Shown here in pieces: positions 36,337-44,585 of a stretch of 64,000 nt of DNA (position 1 is its first letter; each line of letters opens with the position of its first letter). A program made the translations under genes and the position numbers. The stretch covers positions 1 through 64,000 of the forward strand of contig CALLWB010000050.1 in assembly GCA_938016265.1 (NCBI GenBank), in the 5' to 3' direction. The notes below the pieces were generated by a model. That model saw nothing but the letters and a program-made list of their open reading frames with translations, was not told where the DNA came from and searched no databases. Origin of the DNA: an uncultured Saprospiraceae bacterium. GTDB lineage: Bacteria; Bacteroidota; Bacteroidia; Chitinophagales; Saprospiraceae.

Positions 36337-36545
36337 TATATTTGCACCTGACTACTAAAGAAGAGCAGTATTCTGAATTAGAATATTTGATCTATTAATG
36401 ATAAAAATCAACGCTTTTAAAGATTAAATAATTTTTAACAAAAATACTTTTTTTAATCAACCAAAAAATTAATATTTTTGACCTCGATTTTGGCACAAAT
36501 AAAGAAGGTCTAAAAGAAGTCCAGGTCGAATACCTGACTTTTTGC
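36337..36545 (+). ncRNA. gldA leader or small-RNA candidate ending in a terminator
   Basis: A -7-like TATATTTG at 36337-36344 (followed by CACC) lies about 170 nt before an intrinsic terminator at 36517-36543, so a transcript of roughly 190 nt is possible. A TATTCT/AGAATA hairpin occurs near its 5' end. GACCT at 36480-36484 can pair with AGGTC at 36506-36510, or with the AGGTC at 36523-36527 that otherwise forms the terminator's left arm, which is an attenuator-like choice. No -33 element is visible, and a second -7-like TATTTTTG (36473-36480) could serve gldA. It may be a separate sRNA or a regulated leader. Confidence 0.4.
36517..36543 (+). terminator. Intrinsic terminator 31 bp before gldA
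   Basis: AAGTC(C)AGGT (36517-36526, one bulged C) pairs with ACCTGACTT (36532-36540) around CGAAT, then T residues. No coding gene ends upstream on this strand (the GNAT-like gene runs the other way), so it terminates a non-coding transcript or acts as an attenuator. Confidence 0.65.
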
Positions 36546-36573
36546 CTAATATTCTTCAGAGAAATAACAAATT

Positions 36574-37503
36574 ATGGATATAGTAATTAAAAACCTTACT
36601 AAGACTTATGGTGTTCAAAAGGCAGTAGACAATATTTCGTTCGAAGTAAAAACAGGAGAAATATTGGGTTTTCTAGGACCAAATGGTGCGGGGAAAACGA
36701 CTACCATGAAAATGATCACCAACTACATCAAAATGTCTGATGGCGATGTCACCATCGACGGGAAGTCTGTGCAAGAAAATGCAGACGAATTGAAAAAATA
36801 CATCGGCTATTTGCCAGAGCACAATCCCTTGTATTTGGACATGCCCGTCATCGACTACCTTGATTTTTGTGCGGCTTTGCAAGGAGTACACAAGAGCAAT
36901 ATTCCAAACCGAATCAAAGAAATGGTTAGACTCTGTGGTTTGAATGCTGAAAAACACAAAAAAATTGGGGAGCTTTCCAAGGGATATCGGCAACGGGTAG
37001 GTATTGCGCAAGCTATGATCCACGACCCTCAAATTTTGATTCTGGATGAGCCCACTACCGGACTCGATCCAAACCAGATTGTAGAAATCAGAGAACTCAT
37101 CAAAAAATTGGGCCGGGAAAAAACGGTGATTCTGAGCACGCATATTCTTCCAGAGGTAGAAGCGACTTGCGACCGAATTTTGATCATTAATAATGGTGTA
37201 ATTGTAGCCGATGGGACTTCTCAAACACTACGAAAACAAGCGCAAGGATCTGAAGTACTCAGAGTCCGAATTGAAGATGGAGAAACCAACGATATATTCG
37301 AACAACTCCAGCAGCTATACTGCACGGAGGTCGTCGATATTCTGGATCGCGAAAAAAATCTATTCGAGATTCAAAGTGTCAAGGAGATTAGTTCTACTCG
37401 TTCGGTCTTCAAACTCTGCGTAGACAAAGGCTGGTCGCTGACAGAAATGACACCAATGGAAACCAAATTGGAAGACATCTTCCGCGATTTAACGCTCAAC
37501 TAG
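36574..37503 (+). CDS. gldA: Gliding-type ABC transporter ATPase GldA
   Basis: A 309-residue cytosolic ATPase of an ABC-2 type transporter. Walker A GPNGAGKT (35-42), signature LSKGYRQRVGIAQAM, Walker B ILILDEPTTGLD, and the switch His in LSTHILPEVEATCD. A C-terminal accessory region (about 215-309) is typical of this group. In Flavobacterium johnsoniae, GldA acts with GldF and GldG in gliding; here all three genes are consecutive, which supports the assignment. Whether this organism glides cannot be told. Its leader carries a terminator and a possible competing stem. Confidence 0.85.
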   Translation: MDIVIKNLTKTYGVQKAVDNISFEVKTGEILGFLGPNGAGKTTTMKMITNYIKMSDGDVTIDGKSVQENADELKKYIGYLPEHNPLYLDMPVIDYLDFCAALQGVHKSNIPNRIKEMVRLCGLNAEKHKKIGELSKGYRQRVGIAQAMIHDPQILILDEPTTGLDPNQIVEIRELIKKLGREKTVILSTHILPEVEATCDRILIINNGVIVADGTSQTLRKQAQGSEVLRVRIEDGETNDIFEQLQQLYCTEVVDILDREKNLFEIQSVKEISSTRSVFKLCVDKGWSLTEMTPMETKLEDIFRDLTLN

Positions 37504-37553
37504 AAGCGCATTATTTAATATTAATAATTCATCATTTTATCACTCTATAAACT

Positions 37554-38270
37554 ATGAATGCTATTTGGACAATTGCGAAAAAGGAACTGAATACCTTTTT
37601 TGATTCGCTTATCGCTTATTTATTATTGTTAATCTTCCTTGTGCTTGCGGGGATTTTCACCTGGCTGTATGGCTCAGATGTGTTTCTTTCTGGGCAGGCT
37701 TCTCTTAGAGGCTTTTTTGTTATGGCAAGCTATTTATTCTTATTCTTCATACCTGCCATTACGATGCGGATGCTTGCAGAAGAACGAAATACAGGGACAA
37801 TCGAGTTATTATTGACTAAAGCAGTTACCGATCGGCAAGTGGTACTGGGCAAATTTTTAGCTTGTCTGATCTTGGTGATTGTCGCTTTGTTATTCACCCT
37901 CCCCTACTATGTTACGGTAGCGAGGCTCGGTAATATTGATCATGGGGCTACGATTTGTGGGTACCTAGGACTCATCCTGATCAGTGCTGCTTATATCGGT
38001 ATTGGACTTGCAGCTAGCAGCATCACCAACAATCAGATTGTCTCTTTTCTGATTGCGTTTGTGGTATGTGTGTTCTTCCATGTGTTGTTTGGATTTTTTG
38101 CCAACTTCACTTCAGGATTGGTTGGAGATGTGCTGCAAATGTTGAGTACTGACCATCATTTTCAATCGATTGCACGCGGTGTAATTGATACTAAAGATGT
38201 TATTTTTTTCCTTTCTATTTCTGGCTTAGGCATCCTGCTAGCAGAACTAAGTATTTCTACTAGAGGATAA
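37554..38270 (+). CDS. gldF: Gliding-type ABC transporter permease GldF
   Basis: A 238-residue inner-membrane permease with six hydrophobic segments. The motif FFIPAITMRMLAEERNTGTIELLLTKAVTD (quoted in part: MRMLAEERNTGTIELL) is diagnostic of ABC-2 permeases of the GldF/NosY-like group. It lies 50 bp after gldA and 22 bp before gldG, in one operon. Length matches GldF of gliding Bacteroidota. Confidence 0.87.
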   Translation: MNAIWTIAKKELNTFFDSLIAYLLLLIFLVLAGIFTWLYGSDVFLSGQASLRGFFVMASYLFLFFIPAITMRMLAEERNTGTIELLLTKAVTDRQVVLGKFLACLILVIVALLFTLPYYVTVARLGNIDHGATICGYLGLILISAAYIGIGLAASSITNNQIVSFLIAFVVCVFFHVLFGFFANFTSGLVGDVLQMLSTDHHFQSIARGVIDTKDVIFFLSISGLGILLAELSISTRG

Positions 38271-38292
38271 CCCAAAAAAGAAGATTATTATT

Positions 38293-39792
38293 ATGAAAAA
38301 CTATACTACTGTACTACTTATCGCTGCTATTTTGGTTATCATAAACCTATTATCAAGTCGATTCTTTTTGAGAGCAGATTTGACAGCAGACAGTCAATTT
38401 ACGCTTGGGAAAGCAACAAAAAATATTCTAAAAGATCTGGAAGAACCTGTTACCGTAACCGCATATTTTACTGAAGGGTTGACGAATCCTCAGGTAGCGA
38501 CTATTCGAAATGATTTTAAGGATTTATTAATCGAATATAATAACCGTTCTAAAGGAAAAGTTGCCTACGAATTCAAAAATCCAAATGAAGACGAAGCGCT
38601 GGAAAAGGAGATTCAGCAAAAAGGAATTCAACCTGTCATGATCCAGGAACGGAATAAGGATGCGTATCAAAATCAAAAGGCATATCTGGCGGCAAACGTA
38701 CAAATTGGAGAACAAAACGAGATCATACCCTTCATCCAGCCAGGAGGCGCAATGGAGTATGCACTGACGACAAGTATCAAAAAACTAGCCGCCAAAAACA
38801 AACCGTCTATCGGTTTTGTGCAAGGGCACGGCGAGCCGCCACTTCAGGAAATGATGCAGGCCTATCAATCCATGTCCATTCTCTACACACCAGAACCGGT
38901 CAACCTAACTGCTAGTATCCCAGCAAAATTTCAAACTATAGCGATCATCGCTCCAAAAGATTCTTTCCCGCCTCAGCAATTTCAGATATTGGATGAGTTT
39001 CTAGGCAGAGGTGGCAATCTATTCTTAGGGATCAATGCGGTGAATGGCGACTTCTCTACTGCACAGGGTACCGCATTGACTACTGGCTTGGAAGGCTGGC
39101 TTCGAACGAAAGGTATTCAGATAGAAAATAGTTTTATTATTGATGCTAAATGTGGGAATATCTCTGTCAGACAAGGCAACTTCCCATTCCCAATGCAAGT
39201 AAACTTCCCTTATTTCCCGAATATCAGCAAATTTTCTGATCATCCGATTACCAAAGGGTTGGAGTCAGCGATGCTGCAGTTTGCTAGTCCGATTACCTTT
39301 ATGGGAGGCGATTCGAGTCTCAAATTTACGCCGATTGCCTTTACTTCTGAGCGATCGGGTAGTATCAATGTGCCGATGCAGTTTGATGTGCAGAAACGGT
39401 GGGGCGGCAATGATTTTCCAATGTCCAATTTGCCAGTTGCTGGTGTTTTGGAAGGGAATATTTCTGGGAATGTGGCCTCAAAGATTGTCATCGTTTCGGA
39501 TGGTGATTTTGCGGTGAATGGTGCTGGACAACAGCAACAGCAAAAACAGCCGGACAACATCAGTCTACTCGTAAATGGCGTGGACTGGCTTTCTGATGAT
39601 ACCGGACTGATTGATCTTCGGACGCGCGGCGTCACTTCGCGCCCACTAAAAGAACTGACAGACAGCAGACGCAGTTTCTTAAAATACCTGAATTTCCTAT
39701 TGCCAATTGGGCTCGTCCTTTTGTATGGTTTTTTCCGATTCAACAGAAGAAGAAGCCAGCGAATGAAGCGGATGCAGGAAAACTACGGCTAG
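38293..39792 (+). CDS. gldG: Gliding-associated ABC transporter component GldG
   Basis: A 499-residue protein with an N-terminal membrane helix (about 5-25), a large periplasmic region of the Gldg-type ABC component (LTADSQFTLGKATKNIL, VTAYFTEGLTNPQ, IGFVQGHGEPPLQEMMQAY, IVIVSDGDFAVNG) and a C-terminal membrane helix (about 468-488) followed by basic residues. Such proteins pair with GldF permeases. It lies 22 bp after gldF, with the DUF4340 gene 53 bp downstream. Confidence 0.87.
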   Translation: MKNYTTVLLIAAILVIINLLSSRFFLRADLTADSQFTLGKATKNILKDLEEPVTVTAYFTEGLTNPQVATIRNDFKDLLIEYNNRSKGKVAYEFKNPNEDEALEKEIQQKGIQPVMIQERNKDAYQNQKAYLAANVQIGEQNEIIPFIQPGGAMEYALTTSIKKLAAKNKPSIGFVQGHGEPPLQEMMQAYQSMSILYTPEPVNLTASIPAKFQTIAIIAPKDSFPPQQFQILDEFLGRGGNLFLGINAVNGDFSTAQGTALTTGLEGWLRTKGIQIENSFIIDAKCGNISVRQGNFPFPMQVNFPYFPNISKFSDHPITKGLESAMLQFASPITFMGGDSSLKFTPIAFTSERSGSINVPMQFDVQKRWGGNDFPMSNLPVAGVLEGNISGNVASKIVIVSDGDFAVNGAGQQQQQKQPDNISLLVNGVDWLSDDTGLIDLRTRGVTSRPLKELTDSRRSFLKYLNFLLPIGLVLLYGFFRFNRRRSQRMKRMQENYG

Positions 39793-39845
39793 CAAAACTG
39801 TTCTTACTAAATGTAGGGTATTAATTAATTTTAATTCTTCAAAAA

Positions 39846-40760
39846 ATGTCAAAGAAGCTAAATAACAAATCACTACTTATCATATTGGCCGCGCTTGGCG
39901 GAGTCTATCTTTTATCTACCTTGCTAGGATCGAAAGACACCAATTCCAATTTCAAATCAGAGTTGTTGAGCATCGATACTTCCGCAGTCACTAGTATTCT
40001 GGTCTATCCTAAGAATGACGGCCTGGCAGAAATAAAATTCACCAAAAACGGGAATAGCTGGACCGTACAAAAAGGAGCACAATCCGGTAATGCTGACCCT
40101 AATGCTCCTACAGCAATGCTAGGTACCTTAGCAAAGATAAAAACACAAAGTCGTGTCGCCATTTCCAAAAACAAATGGACCGACTATGAGGTCACCGATA
40201 GCTTGGGCACGCGCGTCAAGGCAATGGCGGGCGACAAGGTGCTGGCAGATGTTATGATGGGAAAATTCTCCTTCAAACAACAACCTCAATCCATGACCAG
40301 CTATCTGCGGCTTTATAATGAAACTGATGTGTACTCCGTAGATGGCCCGATCGCTATGGCATTCAATCGTAATTTTGATGCCTTTCGAGACAAAACCTTC
40401 ATTTCCCTCAACAAAGCAAACATCACCAAGGTTTCAATAAATGAAAATGGGAAAAGTGCAAGCGCTTCTTTAGGAGCGGACAATGCCTGGATAGGGGCAG
40501 ACCCGACCGCTATGGACGGTTATTTAACAAAAATCGCCAACCTGCGGGGCAATACGATTAAGGAAGGGTTTTCACCTAGTCAAGCTATTTCTACGGTTAC
40601 GATTGAAGGGAATAACATGGCGGCCACAACAGTTTCTTGTTATGCAGACGGTGAGGGATATGTGTTGAATTCTAGTCAGAATCCTAGTGTGTTCTTCCAG
40701 AGTGATTCGGAGGGAATTTACAAGATGTTGGTTGGGGACTTTTTGGCGATTGCTAAATAA
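39846..40760 (+). CDS. DUF4340 domain protein linked to the gld operon
   Basis: A 304-residue membrane-anchored protein: N-terminal helix (about 9-26, LLIILAALGGVYLLSTLLG), then a periplasmic beta-rich DUF4340 region (SILVYPKNDGLAEIKFTKNG, WTVQKGAQSG, YEVTDSLGTRVKA, VMMGKFSFKQQPQSM, YLRLYNETDVYSVDG). DUF4340 proteins commonly follow GldG-type genes in ABC-2 operons. It is 53 bp after gldG on the same strand and is probably the last gene of the operon. Function unknown. Confidence 0.8.
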   Translation: MSKKLNNKSLLIILAALGGVYLLSTLLGSKDTNSNFKSELLSIDTSAVTSILVYPKNDGLAEIKFTKNGNSWTVQKGAQSGNADPNAPTAMLGTLAKIKTQSRVAISKNKWTDYEVTDSLGTRVKAMAGDKVLADVMMGKFSFKQQPQSMTSYLRLYNETDVYSVDGPIAMAFNRNFDAFRDKTFISLNKANITKVSINENGKSASASLGADNAWIGADPTAMDGYLTKIANLRGNTIKEGFSPSQAISTVTIEGNNMAATTVSCYADGEGYVLNSSQNPSVFFQSDSEGIYKMLVGDFLAIAK

Positions 40761-40821
40761 CAATAAACAATTTTCCATGGGTTTTCATCCATGGCTATTG
40801 ATGTTTCCTGTTTTTGGCATT

Positions 40822-41910
40822 TTAGAACAGATTTTCGTTGACGCCGCATGCTATGTGGGGGAGGCCCATGGAGTAATAATGGCATTTATTGCAAAAGGTA
40901 CAGCGTCGGATTTGGTCTTTTTGGTTGGTGATACTTTTCAATACAAAATCTTCATCTGCAAGCAGTGATCGGCCTATGGAAAAGGTGAGGTTGTCAGGAA
41001 GTTTGTTTTTCTCTATTTCTTCGATGTCCCAGATGTTGCCGCAGGAATTCCACAAGACAGAAGGATATTGGGCGGCTAAATCGAGGATGGGCGGGGTCAT
41101 AAATCCCTGTCCGAAGGTCCGGTGGGGATACATCAGTTTTTTGCTGAGGTTGTATAAGCCGTTGGTCTGACTGATCATATCGAGTGCGCCGTGTTTTACA
41201 AGGCCATCCAACAAGGAAATTTTTATGTCTGTATTTTCTTCCAAACTCCGCTCGTAAAAAGAGATCCGCAGATCCAGTATATAGTCGTCTGTCCCGGCTT
41301 TTTCCCGAATTCCTTCGAAGATTCGTTTTAGGATAAGGGATCGATCTTTTCCATATTCGTCCGTCCGTTTATTGAACAGGGCGGAGGTAAATGTGGATAA
41401 AAAGTAGCCGTGGCCTGCATGTATTTGGATGACCTTAAATCCTAGTTTTATTAGGGCCACCGAACTATCGACAAATTGATTGATCAGTGTGTTTATTTGC
41501 GGGAGGGTGAGTGCATCAGTCTCTTCGATGGCGAACTTTATGTATTGGTCATCGTCCTTGTTTTTCCATTTTCTAATGAGGGTATACTTTGATTTGTAGC
41601 AGGCTACCTGCACACCTGGCAGACTCCCGGCTTCCTCAATCATTGCGGTCATCGATTTCCAACCAGACATATCTTCACTTACGTAGAGCGTTGTGTCGTT
41701 GGTGACGTAATCTTTGGTGATGGAAACATTGCCTATATAGTTTACTCCTATCCCCCTTCCTGATCGTTTGCTATGGAAGGAAACGAGTTCAGGAGTTGGG
41801 TTCCCTTTCGAATCGGCAAGACCTGCATTTATAGGTGCGAAAAAATATTTCGAATTGAGCTGGACTTTATTTTTTTTATATAAGTACCTAGTGCTACTGG
41901 TAAATGTCAT
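40822..41910 (-). CDS. Old Yellow Enzyme-family flavin oxidoreductase with C-terminal Cys cluster
   Basis: A 362-residue FMN-dependent TIM-barrel oxidoreductase. Family segments are FFAPINAGLADSKGNPT, IHAGHGYFLSTFTS, LFNKRTDEYGKDRSLILKRI and, near the end, SIGRSLLADEDF. The C-terminus carries C337-x2-C340-x2-C343-x11-C355 and stops seven residues later. Four similarly placed cysteines bind a 4Fe-4S cluster in 2,4-dienoyl-CoA reductase-type enzymes, which go on with FAD and NAD(P)H domains that are absent here. An electron donor encoded elsewhere is possible. The substrate is unknown. Confidence 0.82.
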   Translation of the reverse strand: MTFTSSTRYLYKKNKVQLNSKYFFAPINAGLADSKGNPTPELVSFHSKRSGRGIGVNYIGNVSITKDYVTNDTTLYVSEDMSGWKSMTAMIEEAGSLPGVQVACYKSKYTLIRKWKNKDDDQYIKFAIEETDALTLPQINTLINQFVDSSVALIKLGFKVIQIHAGHGYFLSTFTSALFNKRTDEYGKDRSLILKRIFEGIREKAGTDDYILDLRISFYERSLEENTDIKISLLDGLVKHGALDMISQTNGLYNLSKKLMYPHRTFGQGFMTPPILDLAAQYPSVLWNSCGNIWDIEEIEKNKLPDNLTFSIGRSLLADEDFVLKSITNQKDQIRRCTFCNKCHYYSMGLPHIACGVNENLF

Positions 41911-42065
41911 TTTGGGGTTCTCGAGTTATTAATACATTACAAATATAAAGCTACTGTTTTTTAGTAATTGAACAACTATATATAGGGCTTTTTTTGAATT
42001 CAACGTTGTATTTACTAGTAGATTAATGCAGGAATATATTTAAATGTTACGACATAAAGGTTTTA

Positions 42066-42121
42066 TCGTGTTGGGTGGATCGTGTGGGGTGGATCGTGCT
42101 GAATGGAACGTGTGGGGTTAA
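42066..42121. repeat. 14-bp G-rich tandem repeat, four units
   Basis: Units TCGTGTTGGGTGGA, TCGTGTGGGGTGGA, TCGTGCTGAATGGA and ACGTGTGGGGTTAA run head to tail in the gap between two minus-strand genes. It is directly followed by an AACCGC/GCGGTT hairpin at 42120-42135. Confidence 0.8.
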
Positions 42122-42146
42122 CCGCCATCGCGGTTCCTTTTCTTTT

Positions 42147-42530
42147 TTAAACTGTCGTTTTTATCTCTTCGTGATCGTGAAAGAATCCTCGAACCCCTGA
42201 AATTATCCAGATAATGACCAGAAAGGCAACTGGTCCTACAAATGCTTGTTGAGCAGGGTCCGGATGCGCCATATGAAAAATGATAGCCCCTCCAAAATAA
42301 GCACTCAACAACAACGTACCAAAACGCATCGTCTTAGGGATGATAAACAAAATTAGCGAAGCCAATTCGCCAAGACCAATGATCGTCATCCAGTCTCCAA
42401 GATTGTGTGAACTAAGCATCTGTGTCATTTCTTCTGCGCCAGACAGCTTCCCGGCAACACTTCCTAATAAAGGCAACGCAAGTAATACGGTTAATAACCA
42501 ACCTATATTTTTTCTAGTGAGGTATTTCAT
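42147..42530 (-). CDS. DoxX-like membrane protein
   Basis: A 127-residue inner-membrane protein with four predicted helices (about 10-28, 45-65, 70-88, 95-115). The layout, with LPLLGSVAGKLSGAEEM, GLGELASLILFIIP and AYFGGAIIFHMAHPDP, matches the small DoxX-like family. The conserved late His residues (IIFHMAH) are typical. Function is not established for this branch; relatives are linked to thiosulfate:quinone oxidation or oxidative stress. The 278-bp spacer to the divergent VOC gene holds no clear ORF. Confidence 0.8.
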   Translation of the reverse strand: MKYLTRKNIGWLLTVLLALPLLGSVAGKLSGAEEMTQMLSSHNLGDWMTIIGLGELASLILFIIPKTMRFGTLLLSAYFGGAIIFHMAHPDPAQQAFVGPVAFLVIIWIISGVRGFFHDHEEIKTTV

Positions 42531-42808
42531 AGTGTCGTTTTTTGGTAGAAGGTAGTTGGTATAAAGTAAAAAGACTTAAGTTTGGTTTCTAATTTTGCAT
42601 GCAAAATTAATCTACGGTCCACTACTTCTTCTATAATTAATTAAATGCATAGATAGAAAAATTGTGGGTAGTTTTATGGATTATTGGTCAAAAAATCGAA
42701 ATATTAATGCTTGAAGGTTGATATAAAGCGAGTTTTATCAAGCTAGATAGCGTTTACTTTCTACTTTTCACCAACTACTTTGTACCATTTAGCATCCAAT
42801 TCAACACT

Positions 42809-43489
42809 ATGGAAATAGAAAAATTACTACTTAAGAGCACAAACCTTGATAAACAAGCGGCGTTTTATGGTGGAACATTAGGTTTCGAATGCAACAGAAT
42901 TTCAAAAACTCAATTAGCCGTTTATACAGGGATCAACACCTTAATCTTTGAGCAGGCGGATCAACAGTTTTTTTATCATTTCGCTTTTCTGATTCCAACA
43001 GGTAGTCTGGAGGCGGCTATTGATTTTGTCAGGAAAAAGGGAATAGAATTATTGCCCTATGAAGGGAAGAATATAATACAATTTAAGAATGGACGGGCTA
43101 TTTATTTTTATGACATGGATGGGAATGTTGCCGAATTTATTGAACGCCCACTCTTGGATTTTCCACCTTCTGACACCTTCTCGATAGCACAGGTGATTAA
43201 GCTGAACGAGATTGGTTTGCCTTCCCCAAATCCAAAGCAATTGGCAGAGTTCCTAGTTAGCAATTACGGCATAAAAACATTAGTGGCCCCTGAGTTTAAT
43301 GATCGATTTTGCTGGGTTGGTGACCACAATGGGGTTTTGATCGTTGTCGTAGAAGGAAGGAATTGGCTGCCTACTCAACTCCCCAATCAAATCAATGATT
43401 TCTCCATCACCTATACCGATCAGGGAACAACTTATTCCTTGAAATTTGAACAAAATACAATCACAAGAGTAACCTCTGTGCAAGGGTAG
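42809..43489 (+). CDS. VOC (glyoxalase/dioxygenase-like) superfamily protein
   Basis: A 226-residue cytosolic protein. Residues about 1-115 form one VOC module: KLLLKSTNLDKQAAFYGGTLGF, then a FYHFAFLIP strand and IYFYDMDGNVAEFIER, which holds the usual C-terminal metal Glu. The second half (about 125-226) looks like a more divergent module (VIKLNEIGLPSPNPKQLAEFL). Two-module VOC proteins include dioxygenases and glyoxalases; no substrate is predictable. It is divergent from the DoxX gene and 73 bp ahead of the phosphoesterase gene. Confidence 0.75.
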   Translation: MEIEKLLLKSTNLDKQAAFYGGTLGFECNRISKTQLAVYTGINTLIFEQADQQFFYHFAFLIPTGSLEAAIDFVRKKGIELLPYEGKNIIQFKNGRAIYFYDMDGNVAEFIERPLLDFPPSDTFSIAQVIKLNEIGLPSPNPKQLAEFLVSNYGIKTLVAPEFNDRFCWVGDHNGVLIVVVEGRNWLPTQLPNQINDFSITYTDQGTTYSLKFEQNTITRVTSVQG

Positions 43490-43562
43490 ATTCAAAAATT
43501 ACAAGGGGAACCATTTCCAGTCAGAAAGAGTTATATCCCTATTGTCCTAGAAATTTTGAATC

Positions 43563-44411
43563 ATGAAAGTTGCCATTTTTGCAGATATCCACGGGAAAAT
43601 ATTGCTGCCCTTCAAACTAGTTGATTTGTATCAACGAACGACTGGTGAGCAAATTGATTTTATCTTACAATGTGGAGATATGGGGGCCTACCCTATTCTT
43701 GAAAATTTGGACAAAGCCACTATAAAACATGCCAAAAACAATCCAGAAGAGCTTGGATTTCATGCCGGATTTACCAAGGAGGTTCCAGCCATTAAGGCAT
43801 TTCTAGATCAACTAAATATCCAGATGTATTGTGTCCGTGGCAACCATGAAGATCATGATTTTTTGGACGCGCTTGAACGAGATAGTGGCGAACAACCGTA
43901 TTTTTCGATAGCCCCTTACGATAAGGTGCTGGTTTGTAAAACGGGTCATCCATTTGTTTTGAGTGACGGAAAAGACCAGTTGACTATTGCGGGCATCGGC
44001 CGAATTGGTGACCGAAAAGGCAGAAACAACGCACGGTTTATTCAAGATTATGAAAAGAAAGCCCTTGCTCAGCTTATCCGAAAAGATCCATCACTTGATA
44101 TTTTATTGACGCACGACAAGGACGATTCGAGCCAACGCGGTTATGGGATGAAAGAGATCAGGGACACGTTGGACCGGCTGCTTATTCGTTTTCACTTTTA
44201 TGGGCATACTGGAGAACCGTACAATGAACAACTGGATACGAACAGAATCACCAGGTCCATCAAAATCAAAGAGTTGGAGTTTGAGCAAAGCGGTGTATTA
44301 CCTGAAAACTGTATGGTTGTCCTTGAAAAATCTGGAGAAGAAACCTTCCACTTAAAGACGGTAGATCAATCTTTTACAAATCAACTGACAAAATTTAACT
44401 GGAAGTTTTAG
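43563..44411 (+). CDS. Calcineurin-like metallophosphoesterase
   Basis: A 282-residue cytosolic phosphoesterase. Metal ligands are D8-x-H10 in FADIHGK, GD in LQCGDMGAY, GNHE in VRGNHEDHDF, the His of LLTHD and the GHT motif in FYGHTGEPY. The second motif lacks the usual trailing Asp of GDxxD. The middle insert (FHAGFTKEVPAIKAFLDQL) is unusual. Substrates could be nucleotides, nucleic acid or phosphoproteins. It may be co-transcribed with the VOC gene, 73 bp upstream. Confidence 0.85.
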   Translation: MKVAIFADIHGKILLPFKLVDLYQRTTGEQIDFILQCGDMGAYPILENLDKATIKHAKNNPEELGFHAGFTKEVPAIKAFLDQLNIQMYCVRGNHEDHDFLDALERDSGEQPYFSIAPYDKVLVCKTGHPFVLSDGKDQLTIAGIGRIGDRKGRNNARFIQDYEKKALAQLIRKDPSLDILLTHDKDDSSQRGYGMKEIRDTLDRLLIRFHFYGHTGEPYNEQLDTNRITRSIKIKELEFEQSGVLPENCMVVLEKSGEETFHLKTVDQSFTNQLTKFNWKF

Positions 44412-44585
44412 GGTGCCGGCTGCTGTCTGATAAATTAATTGCTGGGTGAATACTCAATAACTAATTCATTTATAATGCGATATATCTCCCATTAAGTATT
44501 CCACCTAATGATTGAAGAAAGTGACAGGCTATCTTGTGTTTTCAGGTCAAAAATTCCTATCTTGTTTGCTAGGAACGACTATAAG

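Noticed and set aside
40775-40794. CCATGG ... CCATGG inverted repeat between convergent genes
   Set aside because: The stem is six bases with an eight-base loop and lacks a T-run, so a terminator cannot be claimed.
42120-42146. AACCGC/GCGGTT hairpin followed by T-rich sequence
   Set aside because: It would terminate plus-strand transcription, but no plus-strand gene lies upstream; the neighbouring genes are on the minus strand.
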